From Xestospongia bergquistia (taxonomy: Eukaryota > Porifera > Demospongiae > Haplosclerida > Petrosiidae), in NCBI GenBank assembly GCA_963965975.1, contig OZ014414.1, positions 434,001-498,000 on the forward strand: a stretch of DNA of 64,000 nt, in the 5' to 3' direction. Of the stretch, positions 36,689 to 50,000 are shown one piece after another (position 1 is the stretch's first letter; every line of letters starts with the position of its first letter). The notes beneath the pieces were generated by a model that was given only the letters and a program-made list of their open reading frames with translations, made no database searches and was not told where the DNA came from. Position numbers and translations under genes: made by a program.

Positions 36689-39181
36689 TTATAATTTCTC
36701 ATAAGTGTTTGATTCATTCTTTCTAAAGAGTCCCACAATAGAACGATATGTGAAGAGACATCCATCCTACATGTAGTAAAAGTATTAAATATAATTATTA
36801 TGTTTTTTGAATCACTTAAATTCTGTTATGTATTAATATTATATGTATATGTGTCTTAAATCTGAAGACTGTATAAACAAAATGTTGATGATTTAGTTGT
36901 GAAAATTTGAGTCTGAATGTGATAATCCTTGTAAGCCTTAAGGAAATCACTTGGTACATAAATTTTTAACCCCTACTGCATGGTGGCTTCTAAAAACCTA
37001 AGTAGACTTGGCCCTAAGCAACCAAAGTTGTGAGTTCTAAGAAACCAGACTTCAATTGTGAAGTAATTTGAAGTATAATATAACATATTTCTATAATATA
37101 CAGATCTAAATATGACTTAAGAAACTATAATTATGACCCCCAAGATACCAGATGGAGACTCTTATGGAACTTAATATAAATGTGAGACACCTACATTAGA
37201 TGTATTGTACCCACTTGAGCATTAATAAACACCATATAAAAAGACCTCATAATCTGATGTGAATAATCACGAGTCTATTTATCATACATTACTATCTAGA
37301 CAATAGTACTCTCAGTATAATGCTATATAGTTAACCTTTATCATGTATGGTAGGGCAAACCAGAACTTTCGATGAGGAATTATTTCCGCTCCTGTTCTAT
37401 TAAATTTGAATTTTAATATTAGAGCTCCTATAACAAAATAAGCAATTAGAGCACCAAGTCCTCTAAATGAGAAGATAATAAATTAATTAATACAAAATGA
37501 TAAATAGATGGATCAAAGGGATTGATAAAGTAATTTTATAATTTAACCCCTTAAGGCCTTAACACCTCAAAAAGGTTGGTCATTTTTAACCCTTTAATTC
37601 CTAATTTTTTAAAACTAAAAGAAAAATAAATAGACATCAAAAGATAAATACATCATATAATATTATATTCATTGACACAATAGATTAATATTTATATATA
37701 ATTATATTAAATATATTAGTATTATAAATACAGTTAATTGATGATTGATTATATACTTACAAAAATATAAGTATTAGACCAACTTCACCAGCTGCAGTAC
37801 CCCCACCACCACCCCCACCACTTGGAGGAGGAGCGTCTGCACACACACCAGGACAGGCGCACTCAGTACGAAGTTGAAATATCTAAATTTAAAAGTATTC
37901 AAATAGCCAATGGTAAGGATTTTGTCTTACATATACAAAGTGGTCTGGAGAATCATCATTGGCTGTTAATTGAGGTGTTTTAGCTGTACGATCACATATT
38001 AACTCAACTTCAGTTGTTCTAAATAAGAGAGCAATGTTAATATTTTATTGAGTTTCTATATTTAATAATTGTATGATCATTGGTATAATATATCAGTAGT
38101 AAAAGAAGACGTTGATTGGGTTATTAAAATGATAGATCATTGATACAATACACTGGTATAATGGGTCATTGGTAGAATGGGCCATTGGTACAATGGGTTA
38201 TTGATATGATGGATCATTGATACAATGGGTCATTGGTATAATAGGTCTTTGGAGCAAAGGGTTATTGGTACAATGGGTCATTGGTATGATGAATCATTTG
38301 TATAATGGTTCATTGGTATAATGGGTCTTGGAACAATGCGTTATTGGTACAATGGATCATTGATACGATGGGTCATTGGTATAATAGCACAATGATTGGA
38401 TGGACCATTGTTATATGGTACTGGGCAATCATACATTAGTACATCTATATCATTTATTATTGATACCAACCTGCCATATAAACCACCAGTATATTCTAAC
38501 TTATTATTTCCATTGGAATATATCATGAATGTTTCAGTATTAGCTGCTCCACAGGAATACTTCAAATCTGTGGTATCTTTTTCATCTTGACATGCCTTCA
38601 TGAAGAAAGGAAACAAGTAAACAAAACATAAAAGGTAGAAAAAAGTAACTTAAATTTAAAAGGTATATGCAAAGATATTTTTTTACTGGTATGTGTACAC
38701 TTTATATCTTATATCCCCATTAATGCTGGCAATGTATTGTGATTTAAACTTACTGCATTATTTGCACCATTACAACCATCTGTACCTACAAAACCATACC
38801 CATAGCATGGATTATAGGAATAGTCATAACCATGAGTATCACCAGTAATTCCCTTAAACCTATTAAAGAGATAAAGGAATTGGACTCAGATATCAAGATT
38901 CTCCTATGGAGATAATTTTCTATTCACCAATCCATTCACCCATTAATCTAGTTATTAATGAAGCAATCTATCTACTTATCCACTAACCTAGGAGTTCCAT
39001 CAGAATTTGCTATAGTAGTTAAGTCAATAATTCCCTCATCAGTTTGACAAACACATGAGCGTGTACCACTTGGACGTTGTGTACAAGGTACTTGACCTAT
39101 TACACACACACAACAATATGACCACACTAACAGAGACAGTAAGAAGCTTTGAGAAACCATCCTTCTCTTTGCAACAAGCAT
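36689..39181 (-). CDS. MRH-domain type I membrane protein 6 (MRH6)
   Basis: Seven exons: 39181-38988, 38859-38754, 38595-38471, 38018-37931, 37882-37761, 37462-37336 and 36766-36689; 279 residues. A longer N-terminus (MLVAKRRMVSQS) precedes the signal core (FLLSLLVWSYCCVCVIGQ); a second ATG at 39160 could be used. Luminal SCVCQTDEGIIDLTTIA, YSYNPCYGYGF, ACQDEKDTT, YTGGLYGR, LICDRTAKT and LRTECACPGVC. The stalk is a Gly run (SGGGGGGGT). Membrane helix, tail IIPHRKFWFALPYMIKDG, end SNTYEKL, so YxxPhi is the extreme C-terminus. Intron 3 carries a 15-16 b minisatellite. Donor sites of exons 1, 3 and 6 start gtt rather than gta. Confidence 0.78.
38078..38400. repeat. Minisatellite in MRH6 intron 3
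   Basis: Tandem units of about 15 b of the type TCATTGGTATAATGGG with many variants. Confidence 0.9.
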
Positions 39182-40008
39182 CTTTAACAGCCACTCCTTC
39201 TTATTGATTATCTTAAAAATTCCAGACCCTTTCAAGAAAGGTATGAATTTAGTTTGAGATACTATTTAAATTTTTGGAAGATGAGAATATAGATAATGAA
39301 ATATTAAAAGAGAGAAGCTTGTAGATTTAAAAGATTAGTTAATTACATGTATGTGTTATTAAACTTATATTAACGATATATCAATTGAGTAGAATAATCA
39401 CACTATTTCATACTAAAGTTTCAAATTCGAACATTGTAATAAATATCATGTAATTCTTTTATATAATTTTTGATCAAATACTTGTATCATTTGTTAAGTT
39501 TATATTATACATTCTACACCTTTACTTAATACTGCATGATTACAGCTGGACAAGTTACTAACCCTTAATACAAGATACCTCTAAATTATACTAAGAAATA
39601 TAGTAGTATGATATATACATGTATAGATCACATGATACAAAAGATATATTATTCATAGTCTTATACTCAGTCATGTGAGTGATGATTATCTTTATGTCTT
39701 ACTAAACTGTTTGTTTACTTACTGTATTATATTACTGTAGACAATGTATATAACATCTTGCTACAAACTACAGCTGCTAATAGTATATTATAATAGTTAT
39801 GATAGAGAACAAACTATGTTAAGAAAATTGTTATACATGTACAATATGATGTATTCTCATTTTATTGTATTGCCTACAAGTACAAATTACTAGCTTGTAT
39901 ATATGATAGTGTTTTATTGAAACAGAATCACTATATGATCTCAAATTAAATTAATTAAAGTGAAAATAAATTCGATTATCAGTTCAATTTTGATATTGTT
40001 TTGTCTGT
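39182..40008. other. Intergenic between MRH6 and MRH7
   Basis: AT-rich; no exon, repeat array or element recognised. Confidence 0.5.
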
Positions 40009-41069
40009 TTAAGCTTTATTGTATCCTGGTACTGGTTGGTAGTCTTTACGTGCCAATCTTATAATAGGACTGAATGTAAATAGAACTCCATCCTAGTATG
40101 TGATGGAAAAAATTAATTATAAGGAAGTAATTGATTATATAGTCAAGATAGCTAGTAAAGAGGTGTTATATAAGTCATTGTTACCTTCACAAGAAATGGT
40201 AGAGAGAACCAAAAGTGTCTTTGAGGTATCAGTTCAAATCCAGATCGTTTGTAATGAAACTTCAGTATTAGGATTCCAGCTATAAAATATGTAAGGAGTC
40301 CAGCAAAAGATCTGTTTCAATAGAAATGGAAAGAAGTATCAAATTTAATGAAGTTTAATAAGTATAGTCTGTGAGTTAATTTGTATCTTTTATTCACAGT
40401 TTATTGGCAGCTTTATAATCTGTCTATCACAGTCTTTACATATAAAGCCAGTCTTTATTCTATTATTCTCTTTTACATTCTAACATGTTATCTAAACACT
40501 ATTTCTATAGTATTCAGTTGTCAATCAATTTCTCTATATCTAATGACACTTACATAGCTATTAAGGAAAAACCAATAGCACCACCGATATTGCCAGAGCT
40601 CTTAAAACAGACTTCCTTAGTATAAAGATCAAAGACATAAAGAAGAGTTGTCTCACTATCTCCACTTGCAGTAAGTCTAGTGTGATGATCACAATGAAGG
40701 TTGACAACTGTTCGTCTGTGAACAAAAAAGTCTGAAAAGTTGAGCAGACAATAGACAATATATTTTATAACTGTCCTTGGTCTGTACTACTTGAGGTTTG
40801 TACAGAAAGAATGGCACAAGTATTTATACATGGTAATATCTTACTTTTACTAAATTATCAAATGAGATATGAAATATGTTCACATATGTTGTCTCTATAC
40901 TGACCTATCTTTAGTTCCTCCATTATATTGTATTTGGTATTTGCCTTGATCATCATAATATATTTGCTCTGTTGAGGTTTTTCCCAAAGAATATTGGACA
41001 GTGTTATCAGAATTCTCTTGACATGACTTTATAAATTGAGTAGAAGAGAGAGAGAGAGAGAGAAAGAGA

Positions 41070-41126
<57 letters not shown>

Positions 41127-41531
41127 GGGGGGTAATGGATTTAAAAAATACTCATCATAAATTACTTACAGCTGTACCACTGCTGCATTTAGAACCATCT
41201 CCTAAAGAGAATCCATAACAAGGATTGTAGTCATAAGTATAAGTACCATCACTAATATCTTTGAACCTAAAATACAACAACAATTATCAACTATACTACA
41301 CACACTGATCAATGACTGCAATAACTATTTATAGCTACAGTAATTATCTTGCCTTGGTGATCCATCATTAAGAGCTATAGTTCTCAGATCTATTGTCCCT
41401 TTGCTACTTTCACAAACACATGAAGGGTCTCCTGCAGGTACAGGACAAGGAGTTAGATCAGCATGAACCTGTTGAAGCCACAATACACAGAGAAAGAGTT
41501 GAAAAACTAGAATGATTCCAGTCATTGTCAT
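40009..41531 (-). CDS. MRH-domain type I membrane protein 7 (MRH7), short stalk
   Basis: Six exons: 41531-41353, 41266-41170, 41026-40905, 40715-40554, 40311-40185 and 40092-40009; 256 residues. Signal peptide (IILVFQLFLCVLWLQQVHA), luminal SCVCESSKGTIDLRTIA, YDYNPCYGF, SCQENSDNT, YNGGTKDR and LHCDHHTRL. The exons equivalent to 4 and 5 of the other members are fused, and the CACPGGC of members 1-6 is replaced by EVCFKSSGN. Membrane helix; tail LIPQRHFWFSLPFLVKDG ending KDYQPVPGYNKA, where YQPV fits YxxPhi. The first intron appears to begin with GC (GCAAGA) at 41352-41351, since only this joins the frame. Closest to MRH8. Confidence 0.78.
41043..41122. repeat. GA microsatellite in MRH7 intron 2
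   Basis: AG dinucleotide run with AAAG interruptions, between MRH7 exons 3 and 2. Confidence 0.95.
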
Positions 41532-41803
41532 AATCACTGTAAGAGAGAGAGTTGGTACTACTATAATGAAAGGTCTATATTAGAGCTTATAAATAATGCA
41601 GCTTGAAGTCTGTCACTCCCAATATTAACTGCTATGAATATTGTTCAGTATGAAGTTATCACAATGTAATCGATATTACTGTAAATTATCATGTAGGAAA
41701 TAATTGAGATAATATAACTAAGTACATTTTATATAAAAGTTGTTTAAAATATATCTCATTCTCTATTTTGGGAATTTGTCAGTGGTAAGGTGATATATTT
41801 ATG

Positions 41804-43949
41804 TCAGTTGAGAGATTTATAGTCTTTACGAATTAGTCTTATGATAGGACTAAATGTAAAGACGACTCCATCCTATGTGATATAAGAGAGAGAGACATGT
41901 ATAAAGAATATAATTGAATTAGTTAATAGTCATTTTTCATCGTTATAAAATGGTCTTGTTCTCATAAAACCACTTATTGATTCATTGAGTCTTGTAATTG
42001 TCCATTATATGTCATTGATAATATTGTATGTTATATATGTACAACACTGAATAGTCTTGGTCTCAGACCTATATCCAAAGACTTGTGTGTAGGTCTGGGG
42101 GTGAGACTAAATGCAGAATGAATTAATGGATAATTGTTCATCCATCTGTCTGTATCCATTTATCATTTGTTGTCACTAATCTATCTATCTGTCCATTTAG
42201 TAATAGTACCTTAATTAGGAAAGGCAAAGCAAACCAGAATTGTTTTTGTGGTATTATATCAGTACCAGATTTCTTTAAATGAAACTTTGATATTAAAATA
42301 CCCACGACAAAGTACGTCACAAAACCAGAAAGTGCTCTATGCAATAGAAATATAATAATTCACAATATACAATGAATTAATACATTAAACTCTATTATCT
42401 ATATTATGAGGTACAGTCTATTATTATAAAAGTAATGTTAACAAATTCTTTAGTCTCAATCAACCAAGATATGAATGCCTTTATTACTTAGTATATCAAT
42501 GTTCAGGATTATGCAATAGATGTCACTAAATAAGTTATCATAATTGTACATATAAGATTACATATAATTAGAAAAAAACTATTTGAAAATGATATACTTT
42601 TTTTTTGACATGCCTGCATATATAATAGTCCATACTATATATTTCATGTAAAATATTTTCATGGTTAGAGGGCAACTGAAAAAATATTTTTACTACAAAA
42701 ACTTGCAGATCTATACAGTATGTATGTTGTTGTATGTGGCTTGTGGACTTACAAACTTATCAACACTATTCCAATAGGACCTGCAGCATTACTCTTTTTA
42801 CCTCCTCCTCTACCTTTTGAGTTTAAACAAGCAGCTGTTGTTGTAAGATTAAAGACATAGAGATAACGATGATCATGATCTCCTTCTGTAGTGAGAGAAG
42901 GACCATCTCCTTGATAATCACAGAAGAGATAGACTACAGCTGTTCTATATGAGTAAAGATAACATACATTATGTGTATAATATATGTGAAATAGATCATG
43001 TTCTAGTTAATATGATAATAAATATATCAGATATATAAATTATAAATATTTCAATTGTATAATTCTCTTAATTTATCATTTTATACATGTACAGGAAGTC
43101 TAGACTTTACTAGTTAATATGTCAGATATTAATATTATAATTACACAATCAAAGTATGTAGGACTTCTTATAACATTATATATCATATGTTCATTGTTTA
43201 CCTCTTATCATCTCCTCCACTATATTGTAATTGATAATTTCCTTCATCATCAGAGAACATAGCCTCAGTGTCTATTTTGCCAACTAAGACCTTTTTCTTC
43301 CCATCACTTATTAGTTGACATACCTACACGTGTAGAAATATATGAAGAGAGACTCAAACCCATGTTAAATAGATTGAGACCTATACTGAATAGACTGTTA
43401 AATAGATTGAAGACTAGACTGTAGAATTCATAATTTACACAGTGATGAGATATTTATGCAAACCCATTTGTAGCTTAAAGCTAATATTAAGACTGATACC
43501 CATACTGTTATACATTTAACTAGTATGTATTAGTTAGTGATACTTACAGCAGTACCATCACCACAGGAGTCCCCTATAGAGAATGGATAACAAGGATTGT
43601 AATTATAATTATATCCATAGGCACTACTACTAAACCTAGAAACAGTAAAAAAACAAAGTTATATAATAATATTGTATGTTGTGAATGTAAAACATTAAAT
43701 AGTCATAGTCTCAGACCTATATGTAAAGATTTGTGCATAGGTCATTCCATTCATTATATTATCCATTTATTCATATACAATCCTCAACACATACCTTGGT
43801 GTACCATCATTGTTAACAATACTAGTAAGATTAATAGTCCCTTTGTTAGTTTCACATACACAGGTAGGTTGTCCTGTAGGTGGAGTACATGGTATGAGAT
43901 CTTGAGCTGTTACATGAAGTAAGAGATAGAGAAAGATATACATAAACAT
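41804..43949 (-). CDS. MRH-domain type I membrane protein 8 (MRH8)
   Basis: Six exons: 43949-43795, 43635-43548, 43323-43202, 42944-42753, 42336-42210 and 41872-41804; 250 residues. Signal peptide (MFMYIFLYLLLHVTAQ), CTPPTGQPTCVCETNKGTINL, YNYNPCYPF, VCQLISDG, YSGGDDKR, LFCDYQGDG and VFNLTTTAACLNSKG. As in MRH7, exons 4 and 5 are fused and the CACPGGC cluster is reduced. Membrane helix, tail IIPQKQFWFALPFLIKDG, end RKDYKSLN, giving YKSL as sorting motif. Its start lies 89 b from that of receptor gene R1 on the other strand, so the two share a promoter. Introns contain two copies of the CAGACCTATA palindromic element (42052 and 43700). Confidence 0.8.
42052..42109. mobile_element. Short palindromic element (MITE-like)
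   Basis: TAGTCTTGGTCTCAGACCT and AGGTCTGGGGGTGAGACTA form near-perfect inverted ends. Relatives are at 51977-52028, 43700-43745 (cut short) and 9967-10006. Confidence 0.6.
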
Positions 43950-44038
43950 TTCAATAGTTTGCAAAGCCAGCCACACCCTCGAGATGAAACCACGCCTTAC
44001 TTTTTTCCTCAACTGCTCAGGGTCACCTGACCTTCAAA
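43950..44038. promoter_or_regulatory. Divergent promoter between MRH8 and receptor R1
   Basis: Only 89 b separate the two start codons. Decayed copies of the left part (TTTGCAAAGCCAGCCACACC) recur at about 52319-52340 and 61156-61175, upstream of R2 and R3. Confidence 0.6.
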
Positions 44039-47000
44039 ATGGCAGCTAGAGTTTCAACATTTGAAGAGATATTAGAAGAGAAACCAACTCTTGATGAGTT
44101 ATGTGAACATATCGTGATTGGCATTAAATGGTACCAGTTAGGGATCCAACTCAAGTCAGATGTTACTCAACTAAATGTTATCAATGAACAAAATAGTGAT
44201 GTCACTCAAAAGACAGCAAAGATGTTTCAGTTGTGGCTTAGTACTAACCCTCTAGCCACAAGAAGACATGTTCTGGAAGCTCTTAGGAAGAGGGTAATCG
44301 GAGAAAATAATTTAGCTAATGAGTATGAGAAGATGTTGACATCACCTCGTAGCTTTGCTGGTAAGTAAGTTACATTATATATAATAGTATTATATCCTTA
44401 TTGTTATAGGAACTGTATCCTCAGCTACTAAAGCAACTGCTATCCAACAGTGCCATATTGATACATTGTCACAATGTCTGATTAATCCTGTAAAAGTGTC
44501 CCAGCTCTTATTTAGTGAGAAATATATCAGTGAAGCAACACTTGATGAGATGGAGACATTGGAAGGATCATTAGATGAGAAGAAGACAACTCTGTTATCT
44601 GCTATACATACAACAATATCTTCAGATCAAAAGAAGTTAAAAGTGCTAGCTACAGTATTGTCCAAGTTTGAAGAGACACAAGGTCTATCAGAGAGAATTA
44701 TCAGTGAATATGGTAAGAGTCAATAGTAATAGATGACATTTCTCTGTCTTTAGATCAAATGTTTCCAGATGATCAGGTAACAGCAGTTAATATTCAAGAG
44801 GTAGCTATTGAAGGTCACAGTGATCAGATGAGTCCTGAAGATGATGACTCAATGGAGATTATGACCTATCAGGTTAGTAAGTATAATTTGCACTGCAAGA
44901 TCTTGTTCTTTTGTTTATAGCAGATGACTGTGTTAAATCCAAGAAAACGATCAAGAGAAGATGAGGAGATAGAACAAGTAGAAATCAAACGAAAAAGGGA
45001 AACACATGATTTGGAACAATGTTCAGATTTTAATGGTACATATAAATTACTAATTAAAGTATATATTGTTAATTTTATTATATTAGCTCAAATGGCCAGT
45101 GACATTTTATGTTGTCATTATGGTACTCTTGCTCAATCCCTTCAATATCCTCTTAGAGTAGCACAGCTACTCTGTGGAGAGGGAGTTATATCTAAGACAA
45201 CATTAGCTATTGTGGAAAATGAGCAATGGTCACAATCTGAAGAAAAGGCAATATCTGTTCTGTTAAGAGCAGTACGTCATGCTGTACATACCAACTACTA
45301 TAACTTGGTAGTGTTTGCCAGTGTATTGTTAAGAAATTCTAACAATATATCATGTGCTAAGGCCATTTTAAACAGTTGTAGTGAGTGTACAGTAACTTTT
45401 GCAACATAAATTATTTTGTTTTTCATAGAGAAAGTATTTCCTAATGTCTCCCTTCTGGAAGTGCATAGTGACAATGTCTTAAGGGAAGTTCCAATTCCTC
45501 AAAATTTGAGTTCTGTGTTTGGGTCTGTTAGAAAAGAATTTGCAATAACTTTCAGTAAAATTCAAGAAGTGATTAATGTAAGTCCTCCACCTCTGGAGGA
45601 GCTAAAGCGATTTCTTAAATATGGCTACCCTCATCTTAAATCCCAAGTAGCTCAGTGTAACTCTATTGATGACATCTTAGATCTTGTTAATGATCACTGT
45701 ACACTGATGAATATCAGTTGTCTTGAGGGTATTGTGAAGCGATTCAATATTAAGGAAGCTGAGACACATATACAATCATACAAAGATGCTATTCAGTCAT
45801 TTTGTAAAGAAACTAAAGCTTCTCTTTGTCTTGGTGAAAGTTTCAAAGTTACAACAACTCCTTCTCTTCTCCGATCTGAGACAATTGTGTTTGTATTGAA
45901 CTGGGATCCCAGAGACTGTACAGTGGAAGATATTGAGGAGATTATTTCACAATCACTTGGAAGAAATGTGGAGATTCGTTACATACAAAGAGGTAGATCA
46001 ATTGTTATCACTTGTTACTTTCCACTCGATCTACTTGGTCCACTTATTGCTAAAGCTCATGAAGTGCTTGAATTATTGAAGAAGAAAGGGTTAATAAAAC
46101 TCACTATCGGTCATTATATCATTTATGATAAATGTAAAAGAGATGAGGTAACACAAGAATCATTTATATAAGGTAAATAGATATTATAGTTTTATATATT
46201 GTATAGGAGACTGAAGAAGAGAAACAAAGAGGTATAGAGGATCTCAGACACAAACTGGAGTCACTGGATAGTATTATTGGAGAGTTGACAACAGAAATTA
46301 AATCTATACATCAAAGTAAGGACAGTTATGAATATCTTGTTAAAATGATTATTGATTGTACAGGAATAGTTGTTATTATCATAAAGTGTATTATTATATA
46401 AACTCTATCATATCTTTATCTCCATTCTCATTAACAAAATTAATAGATTGAATCTATTAACTTTAAATTACCACTAAACACAAAATATTAATACTATTGT
46501 CTGTTACAAAGTATGATTTACTTTATTTTTCATTTTTTATAGTGATTAATGTGATGTCTGAACATAAACAAAGAGAGAGTGATGATTTGACATCACTAAT
46601 AACAACAAAGGAAGGTGAGAAACTAATCTAGAGTATTATAAAAATAACTTGTAAATTCTTGTGGTTTAGAAATAATAACTAAAATATAATTTGTTAGCTC
46701 TGCCTGTCTACAATACTTAAATCATATGATGTTTGTTTTATTATTCTATAAGCTATAAGATCTTTCTTTTAACACTTGTTAAATTACATATTCATTACTT
46801 TCACATAAAAATATTTTCTTTCATTTAATTTCTCTCGTGAGAAAACACTAAAAAGAAATATATTGTACATGTACATGTATTCATGTCTAAATTGTTTACT
46901 TTATATTCATGTAAGAAAATCAACTTAGCATTAAAAGCATATACAATTTAATTGTTATAATTATAATTATATTTTTTTCCTATAAGTTATTGAAAAGGAA

Positions 47001-50000
47001 CTACAGAAAATACCAAAAATGTTAGAAAGTGACACATTCAAAAAGAAGATGCTAGAAGTGTCTAGTGTCACAGAAAGTGAAAGTGAGTTCATAATAACAT
47101 ATGTTGTGTATTGTCTCTCTTGTGTATGTAGAGTCTGAATATGAACAATTGTTAGAAGCAAGTACAGAAATTTTTCCAATAGAGGAATCCATAACAAGGA
47201 AAAGTAAGATATAATAGTGTATTATTGTGAATATTTTTTGTCTTAGTGGAGTTACAGAGATGGAGAGAAAAGGAGTTACTGACAATGTCTTCTGAAAGAC
47301 AGAGAGAAAAAGGGACATTGGCTGAAAGGACAACAGGATTGACTTCACAACTGGAGGAGAGAGACAAACTGATTAAGGAGTTAATGCAGAGCCTGAAAGG
47401 TAACACAATATTAGGAGATAATTGTTACTTATCGTTGTGTAAAATTTTTACTGTAGATTTAGCATTCATAACCAAGGCTCGTGGACCATTAACTGAAGGT
47501 GTTAAGGAGACCAGAGACTGGACATTACCACCAAGGTATAATTTATTTTGTTTTTATTCTGTCAGATACCATATAGCTCCAAATTTTGTTGTCTAAAATT
47601 ATAGAATTATAGGATTTTTTAAAAAAAGTAAATTTCATGATAATAAATTTAATAATAGCATGTGCTACTAATTTTTAACCCTTTGAATGTAACTACAAAT
47701 GACTGTTATTTAATAAAAATTTCCACACTCAAAAGTAATCATTAGTTTTGTGAATAACAATTTTGTGAATAATAACCATGTAAGTTTAGAACTATACAAT
47801 ATTTGTAACCACACCCACAAGTTGTATATTTCTAGTATAGAATTACTAAATGACAATTTGCCAAGTTTGTTTATTACTAAAATTTCTTACCAAATATAAT
47901 TTTGATATAATTTATAAATATGACACATTAATTATAATATTTATTATTTATAAATATGATTTGTTTTATCTCATCTTATATTGGTATAACTCTTTCTTAG
48001 TTGGGAGGAATACAAAGATGCTCAATGTCGTACCTACACTATACCTGAGATATTACCTATTGATTGGAAATGTAAGATAACATCAAAGTTAATGTACCTA
48101 AACTGTTAATTATACCTAGTAATTTTATACTTTTAAAGTTAATATGTATTAGCTTCTTAGCAATACTCAATTTCATTTGTGAAACTTAGTTTTTATCATG
48201 TACAAAGTTTTAGTGGTTACTAACATTGTTAGAAATTATTGTACATAATTAATAATATTGGTAATTGTCTTAACGTAAATAGATCATAAATTAAATATAT
48301 ATTTTTTGCTTTTTGTGTGTAATGGGAAAACAAATTTCATATAATGTTTGGACTATATGAATGGACAAATTAATATAATATCATTTTTTGGTCATTTTAT
48401 AGTTTCTGATGAAGAATCAGAACGACATCGTTTTTTAAGATCAGGGTAAATTCAAATTTTTAAAAATGATATTCTCACTTAATACAATTGTTAAGGATTA
48501 ACTTAATTCCAATATTCAATCATCTTTTCAATACAAAATAAGAATAACTTTTTGTATTTTAATAATTAGTACACTCATTTAATACAATACTTATTTTTGG
48601 AATTTTCAAAATATACTAAATAATATTATTTTCTTTGTTAATCTTAGTCAGGAGAGGAAATACAAAGATTTTCGAGGTCATATCTACATTGTAGATTGCA
48701 ATGATACTATTACTTTTGAGATTAATCCTAGTAAGTTATTTATGATATCAGGGTTTCATTTAGGGAGGGGGGTGGGTGGGAGGGGGCATTTGCTCCCTCT
48801 TGCCAGAGTATCACTCAAAGTATTATTTTGCCCCCCTTGTCTATTTTTCTAAATGAAACCCTGGATATAGTTATAATATTTTAATATATACATTAGTATA
48901 GTTTGTATTTCTTTTAATATTATATTATTTATTGTATTGTATATACTATAGATTTTATTTTTATATATTACATAATGATTATAATATTAATGATGTATGA
49001 ACTAAATTGATGACTAAATGGATAATACAAGTTATCATTTTATAGTTACTGGTGATGCTGTAATACTCAGAGAACCTGGAATATTACCACCTGGGTAAGT
49101 ATGATATGATATATATAATGGAGTCACTGAATAATATGTAATTGTTTTATTTCATTTCAATCTTTCTCATGATATTAGCACAGAGGAAATTAGAGATGAT
49201 GTGGATGATGATTTTAAGCTGAGGTCAGTCAGTTTAGCTCCTGGATGGGAATGTAGGGTTGCACCAAATGGACGTGCCTATTACACAGATCATATTAATC
49301 ATACTACTACCTGGGAGAAACCCAGTGAGTTACTGTGTAGTTAATAGTATTTATATATACATAAATTTTGTATAATAAATATAATGTAGCGATGAAAAAT
49401 GTGACTGTTTCTTGCCTTTTAACATATAACACTTTTGCATTTCAATTTGTTACTAGTAGATCTAACGGTAACTACTTTGTTATAGTAGATATTTTACTCC
49501 CTGGTATAATATACATTCATTTCAGTCATAAAATATACTGATAAATATTTTATTGCTAGAAGTCCTATCTTATTTCATCCATTAGTTTCTATATAAAGTA
49601 AATCTTTGTTGTAATAGTAGCCACACCTTATTTAGTGTATATCTGTATATTGTAGTGTGTTTAGTGATATTCTATTTTATGATAGGGAAAACTGGAGGTG
49701 TTAGTTGGAAAACTAGAGGTTTTTGTTGGGAGTATGATAGAGACTTTGGTTTGGATTATGGTAGTTCATATTGGACAGTTAATCTCAGATCATCAACTGT
49801 CGAAGAATGTGAAGATGTGACAAGTAGATTAAGGAAAGAATATACAGAAAAAGAATGGAAGATAGGTCTTAAGTCATTATCTCCTGAAAGTACTGAAGTT
49901 ATTTTCAAAAACCTTAATACGTGTGCAGTGAGGAAACTTGATATATTGGAGACTTCGTTAGACAGTAAATGTGTATCCATACTGTCAGAGATACTTTCTG

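Noticed and set aside
47850..48080. Open frame across R1 intron 12
   Set aside because: Only 48001-48071 is coding; the upstream part is AT-rich intron shared with R2.
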